A DNA stretch of 49,329 nt, taken from NCBI GenBank assembly GCA_025055015.1, contig JANWYQ010000202.1, positions 1-49,329 of the forward strand. The letters are read 5' to 3'. Shown here piece by piece: positions 1-8,584 of this stretch. The notes below the pieces were generated by a model. That model saw only the letters and a list, made by a program, of their open reading frames with translations, searched no databases and was not told the origin of the DNA. The translations under genes and the position numbers were made by a program. Source of the stretch: Caldilineales bacterium. GTDB taxonomy: Bacteria; Chloroflexota; Anaerolineae; JAAEKA01. Numbering within the stretch: position 1 is the first letter of the stretch; the number at the start of each line of letters is the position of its first letter.

Positions 1-23
1 GCGCCCCCAGGCGCCGGCCGGTG

Positions 24-45
24 GTTCGCACCTGGTGGTGCGAAC
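24..45. repeat. Palindromic repeat, copy 1
   Basis: Arms GTTCGCACC and GGTGCGAAC enclose a 4-base loop (TGGT). The same palindrome recurs near 3.6, 11.75 and 11.85 kb, always outside genes. This copy is in the reverse orientation relative to the others, with the AACTCC side to the right and one loop base changed. The distribution suggests a REP-like dispersed element; no transposase partner is seen here. Confidence 0.7.
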
Positions 46-66
46 TCCGCGGGGAGCGGGAGCGCC

Positions 67-107
67 GCAAACAGAACAACGGCGGCGTGTTTTGCACGCC
101 GCCGTTG
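67..107 (-). terminator. Terminator of the Yip1-like gene
   Basis: A perfect 13-bp stem (77-89 with 95-107, arms CAACGGCGGCGTG and its complement) has a 5-base loop. Read on the minus strand it is followed by TTCTGTTT. It lies about 45 bases past the stop of the minus-strand Yip1-like gene, as expected for an intrinsic terminator. Confidence 0.75.
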
Positions 108-153
108 AAGCTCATTTGCTCCGGCTCGTCGCCGGACGACCGCCGGCCGAGGC

Positions 154-729
154 TCAGGGGAGCGAGCCCTGCAGGGCACCCAGCCCGGCGGCGCCGACCC
201 CAAGCGCCACGCCGAGCACCAGGCTAGCCACGAAGATCACCGCCCAGCCGATGACCACGGTGATGATGGCCTTGCCGGTGTCGAAGTTGAGGGCCTCGCG
301 CACGGCCACCACGCCCACCACCAGGGACCAGATGCTGGCCAGAAAGGCGATCAAGGCGCCCACGCAGGGGATGAAGCCCAGCACGCCCAGGGCCTGAGGC
401 GCATAGGCGTAGCCCAGAGTGCGCAGCAGCTCGTCCGGCTCCGCGGTGCCGCCGAAGAGCCGGGTGCCGATGAACCAGGTGAGATAGGCCCAGATGTAGT
501 AGCCGATGATACCTAAGACGACGCCCACCGCCAGACCGATCAGGGCTGCGGTGATCTGGCCCGAGAGGAGCCCGCCCAGGAACCCTCCTACGCCCAACAG
601 CAAGGCGACGATGATCACCACCATCCGGGCTTCGCCGGTGAGGCTCTTGTCGTGCTCCACCTCCTGAAAGAGGGTGACGTCCAGCCGAGCAGCACGGATC
701 GCGCGGTTGAGCATGGTGTTGAAGTCCAT
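154..729 (-). CDS. Yip1-family multi-pass membrane protein
   Basis: The 191-residue protein has a short hydrophilic N-terminus (about 1-35) followed by about five hydrophobic membrane segments (roughly 36-60, 62-85, 108-130, 132-146, 155-180). The layout and the YxxWAYLTWFIGTRLFGG stretch near residue 80 fit the bacterial Yip1 domain (PF04893), whose biochemical role is not established. The start is supported by AGGAGGT five bases upstream of ATG. A strong minus-strand promoter lies at 886-914, giving a leader of about 150 bases, and a stem-loop terminator follows the stop, so this looks like a monocistronic gene. Family assignment is by fold and motif impression; molecular function is unknown. 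Confidence 0.85.
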   Translation of the reverse strand: MDFNTMLNRAIRAARLDVTLFQEVEHDKSLTGEARMVVIIVALLLGVGGFLGGLLSGQITAALIGLAVGVVLGIIGYYIWAYLTWFIGTRLFGGTAEPDELLRTLGYAYAPQALGVLGFIPCVGALIAFLASIWSLVVGVVAVREALNFDTGKAIITVVIGWAVIFVASLVLGVALGVGAAGLGALQGSLP

Positions 730-885
730 ATTTACCTCCTGAACCGGTGTGAGATGAGAACGAGAACAGAGACGAGACGGAACAGACGGGGCGATGGAGA
801 GCGATGGAGGCCGTATCGCTCATCACCGGAAACGACTGCCTTTGGCAGGGTTTGCAGCGGGGAGCAACGGCTCGCAGCCGCCGCA

Positions 886-914
886 AGCATAGCACAAGCC
901 GTTGGCGTTGTCAA
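886..914 (-). promoter_or_regulatory. Promoter for the Yip1-like gene (TTGACA-17-TATGCT)
   Basis: On the minus strand, TTGACA (909-914) and TATGCT (886-891) are separated by exactly 17 bases. It fires away from the rocD promoter, so the interval 730-1142 (about 410 bases) is a divergent regulatory region. Apart from the two promoters and a purine-rich leader (roughly 750-805), I see no gene in it. Confidence 0.7.
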
Positions 915-980
915 TAGGCTCAAACGGACGGTTGGTTAAGAGTCTGTCAACGCTCGGTGCAAAACGGCTGCGCGCCAGGG

Positions 981-1010
981 TTGCCAGGGACCGATGGCCT
1001 GTGGTAGAAT
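981..1010 (+). promoter_or_regulatory. Promoter for rocD (TTGCCA-18-TAGAAT)
   Basis: TTGCCA at 981-986 and TAGAAT at 1005-1010 are spaced 18 bases apart, about 130 bases upstream of the aminotransferase start. It is the only good sigma-70-type match in this orientation in the gap. Confidence 0.55.
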
Positions 1011-1142
1011 GGGCACGCCAACGACCTGTCGTGGCATCAGCCGGGCCAAGGGCGTCCTGTATGGCTGGATGCAAACGTGTTGCGACGGCCTGGGCAAGCG
1101 TTGCTCAGGCCGTTTTCTTGGCCTTGAGAAAGGAGATGACCT

Positions 1143-2390
1143 ATGAATACCCGTGAATACATCGAGCTTGAGAACACCTACGTGGCCAACATATACCACC
1201 CCCTGGAGGTAGTGCTGGAGCGCGGCGAGGGGGTTTGGGTGTACGACGTAGAGGGCAAGCGCTATCTGGACTGCCTCAGCGCCTACTCTGCCGTCAGCCA
1301 GGGCCATTGTCACCCGCGCATTGTGCAGGCCCTGGTGGAACAGGCCCACCGCGTGACCCTGACCTCGCGCGCCTTCTTCAACGACCAGCTGGGCCTTTTT
1401 GCCAAGGAGCTGTGCGATCTCCTCGGCTACGACATGATGCTGCCTATGAACTCCGGCGCCGAAGCGGTGGAGGTGGCGGTGAAGACGGCGCGCAAGTGGG
1501 GCTACGAGGTCAAGGGGGTACCGGACAACCAGGCGGAGATCATCGTGTGCGAGGGCAACTTCCACGGGCGAACGACCACGGTAATCAGCTTCTCCTCCGA
1601 GCCCAAGTACAAGCGGCACTTCGGCCCCCTCACCCCTGGCTTCAAGTTCGTGCCCTTTGGCGACAAGCGGGCGCTGATGGACGCCGTGACGCCCAACACG
1701 GTAGCCTTCCTGGTGGAGCCGATCCAGGGGGAGAACGGCATCAACGTGCCGCCGCCCGGCTACCTCAAGTTCGCCGAGACCCTCTGCCGCCGCGAGAACG
1801 TGCTGCTGATGGCGGATGAGATCCAGGTGGGCCTGGGCCGCACCGGCAAGATGCTGTGCAGCGAGCACGATAACGTCCGCCCCGATGTGGTCATCCTGGG
1901 CAAGGCGCTGTCCGGCGGCGTCTATCCCGTCTCCGCTGTCCTAGCCGATCGGCCGATCCTGGGCCTGTACAAGCCGGGCGACCACGGCAGCACCTTCGGA
2001 GGCAATCCCTTGGGCGCGGCGGTGGCGCGCGCAGCGCTGCGGGTGTTGGTGGAGGAGCGGCTGGCGGAGAACGCAGCGGTGCAGGGTGCGTACCTGATGG
2101 AACGGCTGAAGCGCATCGAGAGCCCCTACATCAAGGAGGTGCGCGGCCGCGGGCTGTTGATCGGCGTGGAGGTGACGCCGGAGGCTGGCGGCGCCCGCCG
2201 CTTCTGCGAGGAGCTGGCACGCCGCGGCATCCTGGCCAAGGAGACCCACGGCACGGTGATCCGCCTGGCGCCGCCGCTGATCATTAAGCGCGAGCAGGTG
2301 GACTTCATTGCGGACACGCTGGAAGCCGTCTTCCACGACATCGAGCGCCAGGACCAGCGGGTGAGAGAGCCGGTGCTGGTGGCGGCCTAA
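1143..2390 (+). CDS. rocD: Ornithine aminotransferase (PLP-dependent)
   Basis: The 415-residue class-III aminotransferase is predicted to convert ornithine plus 2-oxoglutarate to glutamate-5-semialdehyde plus glutamate, linking arginine catabolism and proline synthesis in the cytosol. The N-terminal [16 protein letters not shown] and [14 protein letters not shown] segments, the [10 protein letters not shown] phosphate-binding turn (101-110), [11 protein letters not shown] (136-146), the PLP-contacting DEIQVG (225-230) and Schiff-base Lys254 in ILGKALSGG are all OAT-like. Length is typical. The start has AAGGAG seven bases upstream. It stands alone with its own promoter and a perfect hairpin after the stop. 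A related ArgD/acetylornithine specificity is less likely, because the segments around the substrate pocket read as ornithine aminotransferase. Confidence 0.92.
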   Translation: MNTREYIELENTYVANIYHPLEVVLERGEGVWVYDVEGKRYLDCLSAYSAVSQGHCHPRIVQALVEQAHRVTLTSRAFFNDQLGLFAKELCDLLGYDMMLPMNSGAEAVEVAVKTARKWGYEVKGVPDNQAEIIVCEGNFHGRTTTVISFSSEPKYKRHFGPLTPGFKFVPFGDKRALMDAVTPNTVAFLVEPIQGENGINVPPPGYLKFAETLCRRENVLLMADEIQVGLGRTGKMLCSEHDNVRPDVVILGKALSGGVYPVSAVLADRPILGLYKPGDHGSTFGGNPLGAAVARAALRVLVEERLAENAAVQGAYLMERLKRIESPYIKEVRGRGLLIGVEVTPEAGGARRFCEELARRGILAKETHGTVIRLAPPLIIKREQVDFIADTLEAVFHDIERQDQRVREPVLVAA

Positions 2391-2450
2391 CCAGCGCGCC
2401 GGCAACCGTTGCCAACCTTCTGGGAGTGGGCAACGGCTATGGCAGGTACA

Positions 2451-2488
2451 ACGGTGGCCAACTCGCTACGAGTTGGCCACCGTCTTTT
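2451..2488 (+). terminator. rocD terminator overlapping the mutY 3' end
   Basis: A perfect 15-bp inverted repeat (2451-2465 and 2469-2483, arm ACGGTGGCCAACTCG) with a 3-base loop is followed by CTTTT. The loop contains the mutY stop codon (read on the minus strand), so the hairpin covers the last mutY codons. rocD and mutY converge here, with the T-run only on the rocD side. Confidence 0.8.
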
Positions 2489-3569
2489 GGAGGGCCGCGA
2501 TGATCTTCTGGTCGGTGACGGCGAAGGGGAAGGAGGCCAGGTCGTCCAGGGTGACCCAGCGCCAGTCGGCCACGCCGATGGCCTGGGGCTGGCCGGCCAC
2601 CAGCTCGCACTCGAAGGCGTGCAGGGTGATGCGGAAGTGGGTGTATGCGTGCTCTACCACGGTGACCAGCCGGCCTACGGTCGCCTCCACGCCCAGCTCC
2701 TCGGCCAGCTCGCGGCGGAGGCAGTCGGCCAGGGGCTCACCGTCGTGGCACTTGCCGCCGGGGAACTCCCACAGGCCGCCCAGCATCCCCTCCGGCGGCC
2801 GCTGGGCGATCAGGAACTGGTCGGAGTGGCCGGGGCGGCGCAACACGGCTGCGGTCACGTCGAAGTGCGGCAACGGCTTGCGCCGCCGACGCACCGGCCG
2901 CTCCTCTTGGGTACCCCGCTGGCGGGCCAGGCAGAGACCGTGCAGGGGACAAACCAGGCAGCGCGGCCGCTGGGGCAGGCAGACGGTGGCGCCCAGGTCC
3001 ATCAGCGCCTCGTTCAGCCGGCCGGCCTGGGCCGGCTCCACGGCCTCCACCAGCGCCTCGGCCAGCTGCCAAAGCCGCCTCGCCGCGGCCGAGCGGCCGA
3101 TCTCCTCGTCCACGTCATAGACCCGCGCCAGCACCCGCTTAACGTTGCCGTCCAGCACCGCCGCCCGCCGGCCGAAGGCGATGCTGAGGATGGCGCCGGC
3201 GGTGTACTTGCCGATGCCGGGCAGGGCTAGAAGCGCCTGGCGGTCGGCCGGCAGCCGGCCGCCGTGCTGTTTGACGAGGACCTGCGCGGCGCGGTGCAGG
3301 TTGCGCGCGCGGCTGTAGTAGCCCAGCCCCTCCCACGCCTTCAACACGTCGTCCAGGTTGGCTGCGGCCAGGGCCTCCACGGTGGGAAAGCGCTCTAGCC
3401 AGCGCTGCAGGTAGGGGGTAACCGTGCTCACCTGGGTCTGCTGCAGCATGACCTCGCTGATCCACACGACATAAGGATCGCGCGGCTCCGTGCGCCACGG
3501 CAGGTCGCGCAGACCGCCCTGGTCAGCCCAGGCCAGCAGCGCCGAGGCGATGGCGGAGGGAACAGGCAT
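2466..3569 (-). CDS. mutY: Adenine DNA glycosylase MutY
   Basis: Removes adenine mispaired with 8-oxoguanine in base-excision repair. From the chosen ATG (3569) it is 367 residues. The HhH-GPD domain carries catalytic Glu39 in EVMLQQTQV and Asp140 in LDGNVKRVL, with the helix-hairpin-helix ALPGIGKYTA at 116-125. A 4Fe-4S cluster motif follows (Cys197, 204, 207, 213; spacing 6-2-5). The C-terminal MutT-like domain (about 235-365) includes HAYTHF, the region that senses 8-oxoG. Oddly, it also holds a complete Nudix box at 272-294 (Gly272, Glu278, Arg286-Glu287, Glu290-Glu291). No good Shine-Dalgarno precedes ATG 3569, and an in-frame GTG lies nine bases earlier. The upstream in-frame extension runs through repeat DNA and is unlikely to be translated. 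Confidence 0.93.
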   Translation of the reverse strand: MPVPSAIASALLAWADQGGLRDLPWRTEPRDPYVVWISEVMLQQTQVSTVTPYLQRWLERFPTVEALAAANLDDVLKAWEGLGYYSRARNLHRAAQVLVKQHGGRLPADRQALLALPGIGKYTAGAILSIAFGRRAAVLDGNVKRVLARVYDVDEEIGRSAAARRLWQLAEALVEAVEPAQAGRLNEALMDLGATVCLPQRPRCLVCPLHGLCLARQRGTQEERPVRRRRKPLPHFDVTAAVLRRPGHSDQFLIAQRPPEGMLGGLWEFPGGKCHDGEPLADCLRRELAEELGVEATVGRLVTVVEHAYTHFRITLHAFECELVAGQPQAIGVADWRWVTLDDLASFPFAVTDQKIIAALQKTVANS

Positions 3570-3630
3570 GTGAGCCACGAAGGGAAAGGGGAAATGGAGG
3601 AAAGAAACGGAAGCGAGGGAACGGTGCCGA

Positions 3631-3727
3631 GGAGTGAGCACCCCCAGGTGCGAACGGCGCCGTTGCGACCGCCTTACACGGCATTGGGGAGTGAGCACCC
3701 CCAGGTGCGAGCGGCGCCGTTGGGAGC
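3631..3727. repeat. Tandem pair of palindromic repeats (copies 2 and 3)
   Basis: Two 25-base palindromic units start at 3631 and 3688, 57 bases apart. Each is followed by CGGCGCCGTTG, so about 37 bases are directly repeated. The right arm GGTGCGAAC is kept in the first copy, and the left arm has drifted to GAGCACC in both. They sit in the gap between the mutY start and the DUF362 stop (3570-3794), which otherwise has only a purine-rich stretch at 3578-3625. Confidence 0.7.
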
Positions 3728-3794
3728 GCCCCCTCCTCTTGCAGCCAGCGTTCCCGCCCCATGGGGCAGGCCTTAGGCGTCGCTGTTCGCTCCC

Positions 3795-5219
3795 TTATCT
3801 CGGCATGCCCTCGGACCCCGCTTCGTCCTCCGGCTTGCGCAGGGCGCGGGCGATCAGCGCGGCCGGCACCGCCACCGCCGCGGCCACGCCCGCGCCGATC
3901 AGCACCTTGTCCAGGGTGCTGCGGCCGGTGTGGCCGGCGTTGTGGGCCGCGTCCACGTGGCGACGCTGCGCTGCGATCTCCGGCGCCTCCACCAGCGCGG
4001 TCTTGAGCACCTCCAGGGACTGCGGCATCACCTCCATGCCCATGCGGTCCAGGCGCACCCCCTCCTGGCCCACGTCCGGCCAGCCCAGCTCGTCGGGCTG
4101 CACCCGCTCCCAGTTGGCGAAGAGGCGGCCCCACTCGCTGTTGAGCGCGTCGCGCATCATCTGCTCCCCCTTGAAGGGGTACCAGTACATGTCGTGGTAG
4201 GCCACCGAGGCCAGGTAGGACCAGGGCGCCAGCACGGTCTTCAGCGACCACTCGATGGGCCGCTTGAGGGGACCCCAGTAGATCTTGTGTTGCATGCGGG
4301 AGGCGAAGGTCATCTCCTTGAACGGCCCCTGGAAGTGCCAGTTCTCCTGGGCTGCGTCCTCGTCGCCCACCACTTCGATCTCCGCCGGGTCGCCACAGCC
4401 CAGCCCCAGCTCGTGGGCCAGGCGGATGTACTTGATGTCCAGCGGGTTGAAGCCCATCAGCTTCGCCGCCAGGGCGTCAATAGCCACCTGGTCGGCCGAG
4501 GCCAGGATCACGTTCTTGACGTGCGGATACATGCAGCGGGGGCCGGGGCCGTCGCCTGCGAAGGTGCCGTCCATCACGGCGAAGACGCCGCGGTGGATGC
4601 GCTGCTGGATCATCAGCAGGTCCACCAGGGTCTCGTGGATGACGGGATGGGTCCAGTGGCGCCGCTCGTTCAGCAGGCCGCCGAAGGCGTTCTTCATGGC
4701 GCCGGTGGTGGTGGTGAAGATGTGGGTCTTCACCGTGGGCAGGTGGATGATGTTCTCGCCGATGAAGCGCTTGGGGATGTAGAAGCCGTTGGGGTAGACC
4801 TCGTTCAGCACTAGGAACTTGTCGGCCAGGTCGCCCACGGCGTCGCGGATGTGGATCCACTCCTCGCCCTCGTAGAGGTGGATGTTGCGCAGGCCGTGGG
4901 CCTGGACGACGGGGAGCTGCTTGTTCTCCCGCTCGCCCAGGTGCGCATCAATCACCACGGTGCGGTTGTGGCAGGCGTGGATGAGGTTCGGGTCGTAGCC
5001 GTCGCGCTTCATGGCGCGGATCACGCCCTCCAGCTGCCACGGCGTGGTGGAGGAGCCGGGGAAGAAGTAGTGCCAGGAGATGTTGACCTTCAGGGCGGTG
5101 TCCGCGTCCTTGGCGATCACGTCCTGGTAGCCGGCCAGGTTCATGAGCCGGTGGTAGTCCGCAAGGACGGTGCGGGGAGAGGTGCGCAGAATAGCGACTT
5201 TGCTTTTCGTCATCGGCAT
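3795..5219 (-). CDS. DUF362-domain protein with C-terminal membrane anchor
   Basis: The 474-residue protein belongs to the DUF362 family (PF04015). Diagnostic stretches are KVAILRTSP at the N-terminus, ENIIHLPTVKTH near 155, GAMKNAFGG, the VMDGTFAGDGPGP loop near 215 and ILASADQVAIDALAAKLMGF. DUF362 members are often fused or linked to ferredoxin modules, but no CxxC-rich iron-sulfur motif is present. Instead, after a charged 300-430 region, a single hydrophobic helix (about 437-458, GAGVAAAVAVPAALIARAL) probably anchors it to the membrane. Reaction unknown. A minus-strand promoter lies at 5257-5284, and GAGGA is close to the ATG (a second ATG two codons in is also possible). The gene appears monocistronic. 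Confidence 0.85.
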   Translation of the reverse strand: MPMTKSKVAILRTSPRTVLADYHRLMNLAGYQDVIAKDADTALKVNISWHYFFPGSSTTPWQLEGVIRAMKRDGYDPNLIHACHNRTVVIDAHLGERENKQLPVVQAHGLRNIHLYEGEEWIHIRDAVGDLADKFLVLNEVYPNGFYIPKRFIGENIIHLPTVKTHIFTTTTGAMKNAFGGLLNERRHWTHPVIHETLVDLLMIQQRIHRGVFAVMDGTFAGDGPGPRCMYPHVKNVILASADQVAIDALAAKLMGFNPLDIKYIRLAHELGLGCGDPAEIEVVGDEDAAQENWHFQGPFKEMTFASRMQHKIYWGPLKRPIEWSLKTVLAPWSYLASVAYHDMYWYPFKGEQMMRDALNSEWGRLFANWERVQPDELGWPDVGQEGVRLDRMGMEVMPQSLEVLKTALVEAPEIAAQRRHVDAAHNAGHTGRSTLDKVLIGAGVAAAVAVPAALIARALRKPEDEAGSEGMPR

Positions 5220-5245
5220 AGGTCCTCGTGGATATGGAGGTTTTG

Positions 5246-5461
5246 TCAGGCCCCAGATTGTACCACAGACTGCTCTCGGAACAAGAGTCGAGGTGCTGAG
5301 CAGGCGGTTCCTTTGCTCCGCAGGAGCTCTACAGTACGCTGCGCCAGGCCCATGTCCAACAGGAGTTTCAGGCTGCCACCCTCAGCGGAGCGTAGATAGT
5401 GCCATTCACCGCCCAGGAGGCATACAGCTAGGTAGCGAGCGGTTGCCGAGCCTTGCAGCAT
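5246..5461 (-). CDS. Possible small ORF, unrecognised
   Basis: A 71-codon reading frame fills most of the 275-base gap between the alcohol dehydrogenase stop and the DUF362 start. The predicted peptide (including RYLAVCLLGGEWHYLRS and LLDMGLAQRTVELLRSKG) reads more like natural protein than most shadow frames. However, I recognise no family and see no convincing ribosome binding site, and the frame overlaps the DUF362 promoter. It could be a decayed gene fragment or chance. Confidence 0.2.
   Translation of the reverse strand: MLQGSATARYLAVCLLGGEWHYLRSAEGGSLKLLLDMGLAQRTVELLRSKGTACSAPRLLFREQSVVQSGA
5257..5284 (-). promoter_or_regulatory. Promoter for the DUF362 gene (TTGTTC-16-TACAAT)
   Basis: On the minus strand, TTGTTC (5279-5284) and TACAAT (5257-5262) are 16 bases apart, with the -10 element about 37 bases upstream of the ATG. 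Confidence 0.55.
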
Positions 5462-5494
5462 CAGAGCCAACTAGCCGCACTCGCCCGTCTACCC

Positions 5495-6559
5495 TCACAC
5501 CCTGATCACCGTCCGCACGCCGCCCGCCGCGTAGCGGTCCAGCCGGTCCAACGCGGCGTTGATGGTGTCCGCGTCGAGGGGGATCACGTCGGTGACCACC
5601 GGCGCGAGGTCCAGGCGGCCGCCGCGTATCAGCTCGAGCAGCGGGGGGATCTCGCTGGCCAGGTGGTCGGAGCAGCCGATGATCTCCGCCTCGCGGTTGA
5701 TTAGCTCCTGGTAGGGGTAGATGGGCACCGGCCGGTCGCCCAGGCCCACGGCTACCGCGCGGCCGAAGGGCGCCAGGCTGAGGACGGCCGGCCGCAGGGT
5801 GGCCTCCACGCCCACTAGGTCCAGCGCCACGTCCACCCCGCGGCCGCCGGTGAGGCGACGCAGCTCGTCCACCACAGGGAACCGGCCGCTTCCGGCTCCG
5901 GCGTGGTCCACCTTGACCGGCACGGCCCCCAACCGCTCCGCCAGCGCCAGCCGACCTGCGTCCCGGTCCACGGCGAACACCGCCAGCGCGCCCATGGCCT
6001 GCGCCAGCTGCACTGCCGACATGCCCAGGCCGCCCACGCCGAAGACGGCCACCGTCTCGCCCACGGCCAGCCGCGCCTTGCGCAGCGCGTGGAAGGCCGT
6101 GGCCGATGAGCACATGGCCACCGCGCCGTGCTCGAAGGGGATCTCGTCGGGCAAGGAGAAGACGGAGCGCGCCGGCACCGCGATGAACTCGGCGTAGCCG
6201 CCGTCCCGGTGCTTGCCGATCATCTGGCCGGTGGTGCAGAACTGCTCCGCCCCGCGATAGCAATAGGCACAGCTTCCGCAGGTGGCCAGGTAGTGCAGGC
6301 AGACCCGGTCGCCCGGCCGCCAGCCGGTCACCTGCTCGCCCACCTGCGCCACCACGCCGCTGACCTCGTGGCCCAGGGTAAGCGGCAACGGCCCGGCCGG
6401 CGACAGGCCGCTGCGATAGTGCGCGTCCGAGTGGCAGAGGCCAGCCGCCCGCACCTGCACCAGCACGTCCAGCGGGCCGACAGCCGGCAGCGGCACCTCC
6501 CGCATCTCCAGCGGCCGGCCGATCGCGGTCAGCTGAACCGCTCTCATGGTGGCTGACAT
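5495..6559 (-). CDS. Zinc-dependent alcohol dehydrogenase (MDR family)
   Basis: The 354-residue medium-chain dehydrogenase should oxidise an alcohol with NAD(P) in the cytosol; the substrate cannot be told from sequence. Catalytic zinc ligands are Cys42 and His64-Glu65 (LCHSDAHY, GHEVSG). The structural zinc lobe has Cys94, 97, 100 and 108, and the Rossmann nucleotide loop is GVGGLG at 174-179. I chose the ATG at 6559 because AGGAG lies five bases upstream; an internal ATG four codons later starts the conserved MRAVQL strand. The open frame extends further upstream, but through low-complexity DNA without a ribosome site. The upstream neighbour on the same strand (the lipoprotein) is 115 bases away across a heptamer array, so it is probably a separate transcription unit. 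Confidence 0.9.
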   Translation of the reverse strand: MSATMRAVQLTAIGRPLEMREVPLPAVGPLDVLVQVRAAGLCHSDAHYRSGLSPAGPLPLTLGHEVSGVVAQVGEQVTGWRPGDRVCLHYLATCGSCAYCYRGAEQFCTTGQMIGKHRDGGYAEFIAVPARSVFSLPDEIPFEHGAVAMCSSATAFHALRKARLAVGETVAVFGVGGLGMSAVQLAQAMGALAVFAVDRDAGRLALAERLGAVPVKVDHAGAGSGRFPVVDELRRLTGGRGVDVALDLVGVEATLRPAVLSLAPFGRAVAVGLGDRPVPIYPYQELINREAEIIGCSDHLASEIPPLLELIRGGRLDLAPVVTDVIPLDADTINAALDRLDRYAAGGVRTVIRV

Positions 6560-6642
6560 GGCGTCTCCTGGGCTTGGCGGCGGCGGGCTGAGGCTCGCAG
6601 CTCGTGACCCGTCACTCGTAGCGGAGCGCCGCTCACCACCCA

Positions 6643-6677
6643 CCGCCTACCGTTCACCGTTCACCGTTCACCGGTCA
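6643..6677. repeat. Tandem heptamer array (TTCACCG type), site 1
   Basis: Five 7-base units (CCGCCTA, three CCGTTCA, CCGGTCA) run through the gap between the alcohol dehydrogenase and the lipoprotein gene, ending exactly at the lipoprotein stop codon. The same heptamer recurs on both sides of the SulP gene. Confidence 0.75.
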
Positions 6678-8549
6678 CGGTTGCGAGGCAAACAGCGCCA
6701 CCCGCAGCCGGAAGGTTACAGGGCTTGCCGGCGCAGTCACCCGGATGTAGTAGTCCTGGGTAGCAGGAACAGCGCCCAGCCAGGCCATGGCTCCCGCCTG
6801 TTCGCCCACCAGGACGGTCCCGTCCGCGCCCTGCACGCTGAGGACCAGGCTGTTGGCCGGCGCGTCGGCGGAGACGGACAGGGTCTGCCCCTGGCTGGCG
6901 GTCAGCACATAGGTGCGCGGCCGGCCGGGGGCTGCCGTGCCGGGCACGGCCGTGGAGCCGGGGTCGGCCGGCAACCGCAGGCGGATTGCTTCGCCTGCGG
7001 CGCCGGGGGCCGCAGCGGCGGGCGGCTGCGCCGGCGCGCGCAGGGCAGCCGCAGCCTCGGCCAGGTAGGCGTCGTTGGGCGCCAGACTGGACGCCTGCGC
7101 CAGGTCGGCGGCGATCGCCGGGTCGTTGGGGTTCAGCAGGAAGCGGCCCCAGGCGCGCACGGCGTAGGCGGGAGCCATGTCCGGTCGCACGGCCAGGGCT
7201 GCGTCGGCTCCTTGCACCAGGTAGCCGCCCAAGGCCTCGGTCCACTGCTCGGCCACGGTGCCCACGACCAGCGGCGACTGCGCGCTGAACACCTGCTGGG
7301 GCGGATAGGCGCGCATCAAGTCCAGCGCGCCGGCGTAGTCGCCGTAGAAGACGTGGTTGACCAAGGGGTAGGCGCTATTGGCGATGGCCTGCAGCAGCGC
7401 GTCGTGGTGCAGGCGGATGAGGGCCCGGTTCCAGCGCAGGGAGCCTGTGGGCGTGGGCAGGTCCTCGCTGCCGGCTAAGGCTACTGCCTCGTCAATCTTG
7501 GCCAGCGCGTCGGCCCATAGGCCGGCCTGGACGAGGGTCAGCGCCTCGCCGTTGGCGACGTCGGCAGGCGTCCCGCGCTGTCCCATCATCAGGGGCGACA
7601 GCTCCACCTGGGCCATGGCGTCCCCCAGCCAGGTGTAGACCTCGAAGGCAGGCCGCCGCACGCCGCAGGCATAGCAGAACACGTAGGGATCGGAGACGTC
7701 CAACACCACGTCGTTGCGGCCGTCGCCGTTGACGTCCTCCACGCGGCCGACGCCGGGGCTGGGCGCAACGCCGACCACCTCGGCGCGCAGGTTGCGGCCG
7801 TCGAAGCTCAGCAGGTGGTAGGTGCCGCTGTGCGCGCCGGCGCCTCCCTCCACCTGGAGCCAAAGGCGGCTCGGCTCGATGGCCACCTGGGTGACGGTGC
7901 CTGCGCCTAGGTAGTCGGGCGCGGCGAGGGGCTCCTGGCCCTCCGGCGCGGCCTTGTCCAGCTCGGCGCGCGCCAGCTCGCGCCAGCCGTCCGGGCCGAA
8001 GGTGTACACCGCCACGAAGTGGCTGGCCGGCGGGTCGAGCTCGTAGTTGCGCAGGCCGTTGCTGTACACGGCCCAGAGGGGCGGGCTGTCGGCGGGCGCG
8101 TAGAGGGGCAGCACCGTCACCCCGCCGTCGCTGAAGGCGTTGGCGGGGAGCTGCCCTTGGACCAAAGCCACCAGCTCGGCCGTGGGCGCGTCGGCGGGCG
8201 GCAAAACGCCGGGCAGCCGGGCAGGAGGCGTGCCGGAGCCCCGGCCGGCCGCGCACTCCCCTCGGTAGAAGGCCCACTCCTCGCACTCGCTGCCGTCGGG
8301 GAAGACGCAATAGCCTACCTGCCCGGCCTCGGTGGTGCGGATCTCCACCCGGCCGCCCTGCTCCTGGCAGTAGACCGAGGCGGGGTTGGCCAAGCCGGGC
8401 GTCTCGCCTTCGGCTGGCTCAGGGGTCGGCGTGGCCCTCTCTCTGAACAAGCCGCCACAGCCGGCCAACAGGGTGGCCAGCACCAACAGTCCCAGGCACC
8501 ACAGGGGTCCTATTCCCCGGAGCCTCTGGCCGGTCTTGGGGCGCGCCAT
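6675..8549 (-). CDS. DUF333/PPC-domain lipoprotein
   Basis: The 624-residue secreted lipoprotein has signal peptide and lipobox LLAGC with Cys31. After a short TPTPEP linker comes a DUF333-like module (about 55-100: [32 protein letters not shown]). A central region looks like a FG-GAP/VCBS-type beta domain around [18 protein letters not shown], and a helical TPR-like part follows (about 330-500). The end (about 545-620) resembles a bacterial pre-peptidase C-terminal (PPC) beta domain. The ATG at 8549 is set by GGGAGGA seven bases upstream. It begins 35 bases after the aldo/keto reductase stop on the same strand, so the two are probably co-transcribed. Role at the cell surface is unknown. Confidence 0.85.
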   Translation of the reverse strand: MARPKTGQRLRGIGPLWCLGLLVLATLLAGCGGLFRERATPTPEPAEGETPGLANPASVYCQEQGGRVEIRTTEAGQVGYCVFPDGSECEEWAFYRGECAAGRGSGTPPARLPGVLPPADAPTAELVALVQGQLPANAFSDGGVTVLPLYAPADSPPLWAVYSNGLRNYELDPPASHFVAVYTFGPDGWRELARAELDKAAPEGQEPLAAPDYLGAGTVTQVAIEPSRLWLQVEGGAGAHSGTYHLLSFDGRNLRAEVVGVAPSPGVGRVEDVNGDGRNDVVLDVSDPYVFCYACGVRRPAFEVYTWLGDAMAQVELSPLMMGQRGTPADVANGEALTLVQAGLWADALAKIDEAVALAGSEDLPTPTGSLRWNRALIRLHHDALLQAIANSAYPLVNHVFYGDYAGALDLMRAYPPQQVFSAQSPLVVGTVAEQWTEALGGYLVQGADAALAVRPDMAPAYAVRAWGRFLLNPNDPAIAADLAQASSLAPNDAYLAEAAAALRAPAQPPAAAAPGAAGEAIRLRLPADPGSTAVPGTAAPGRPRTYVLTASQGQTLSVSADAPANSLVLSVQGADGTVLVGEQAGAMAWLGAVPATQDYYIRVTAPASPVTFRLRVALFASQP

Positions 8550-8584
8550 AGCTGTTCCTCCCTTCGCTGTGCTCCCGATCACTG

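Noticed and set aside
730-885. Riboswitch in the leader of the Yip1-like gene
   Set aside because: The leader is purine-rich with loose repeats, but I could not draw any known riboswitch core or an expression platform.
3795-5219. Ferredoxin domain in the DUF362 protein
   Set aside because: Such fusions are common, but no CxxCxxC-type cluster is present in the sequence.
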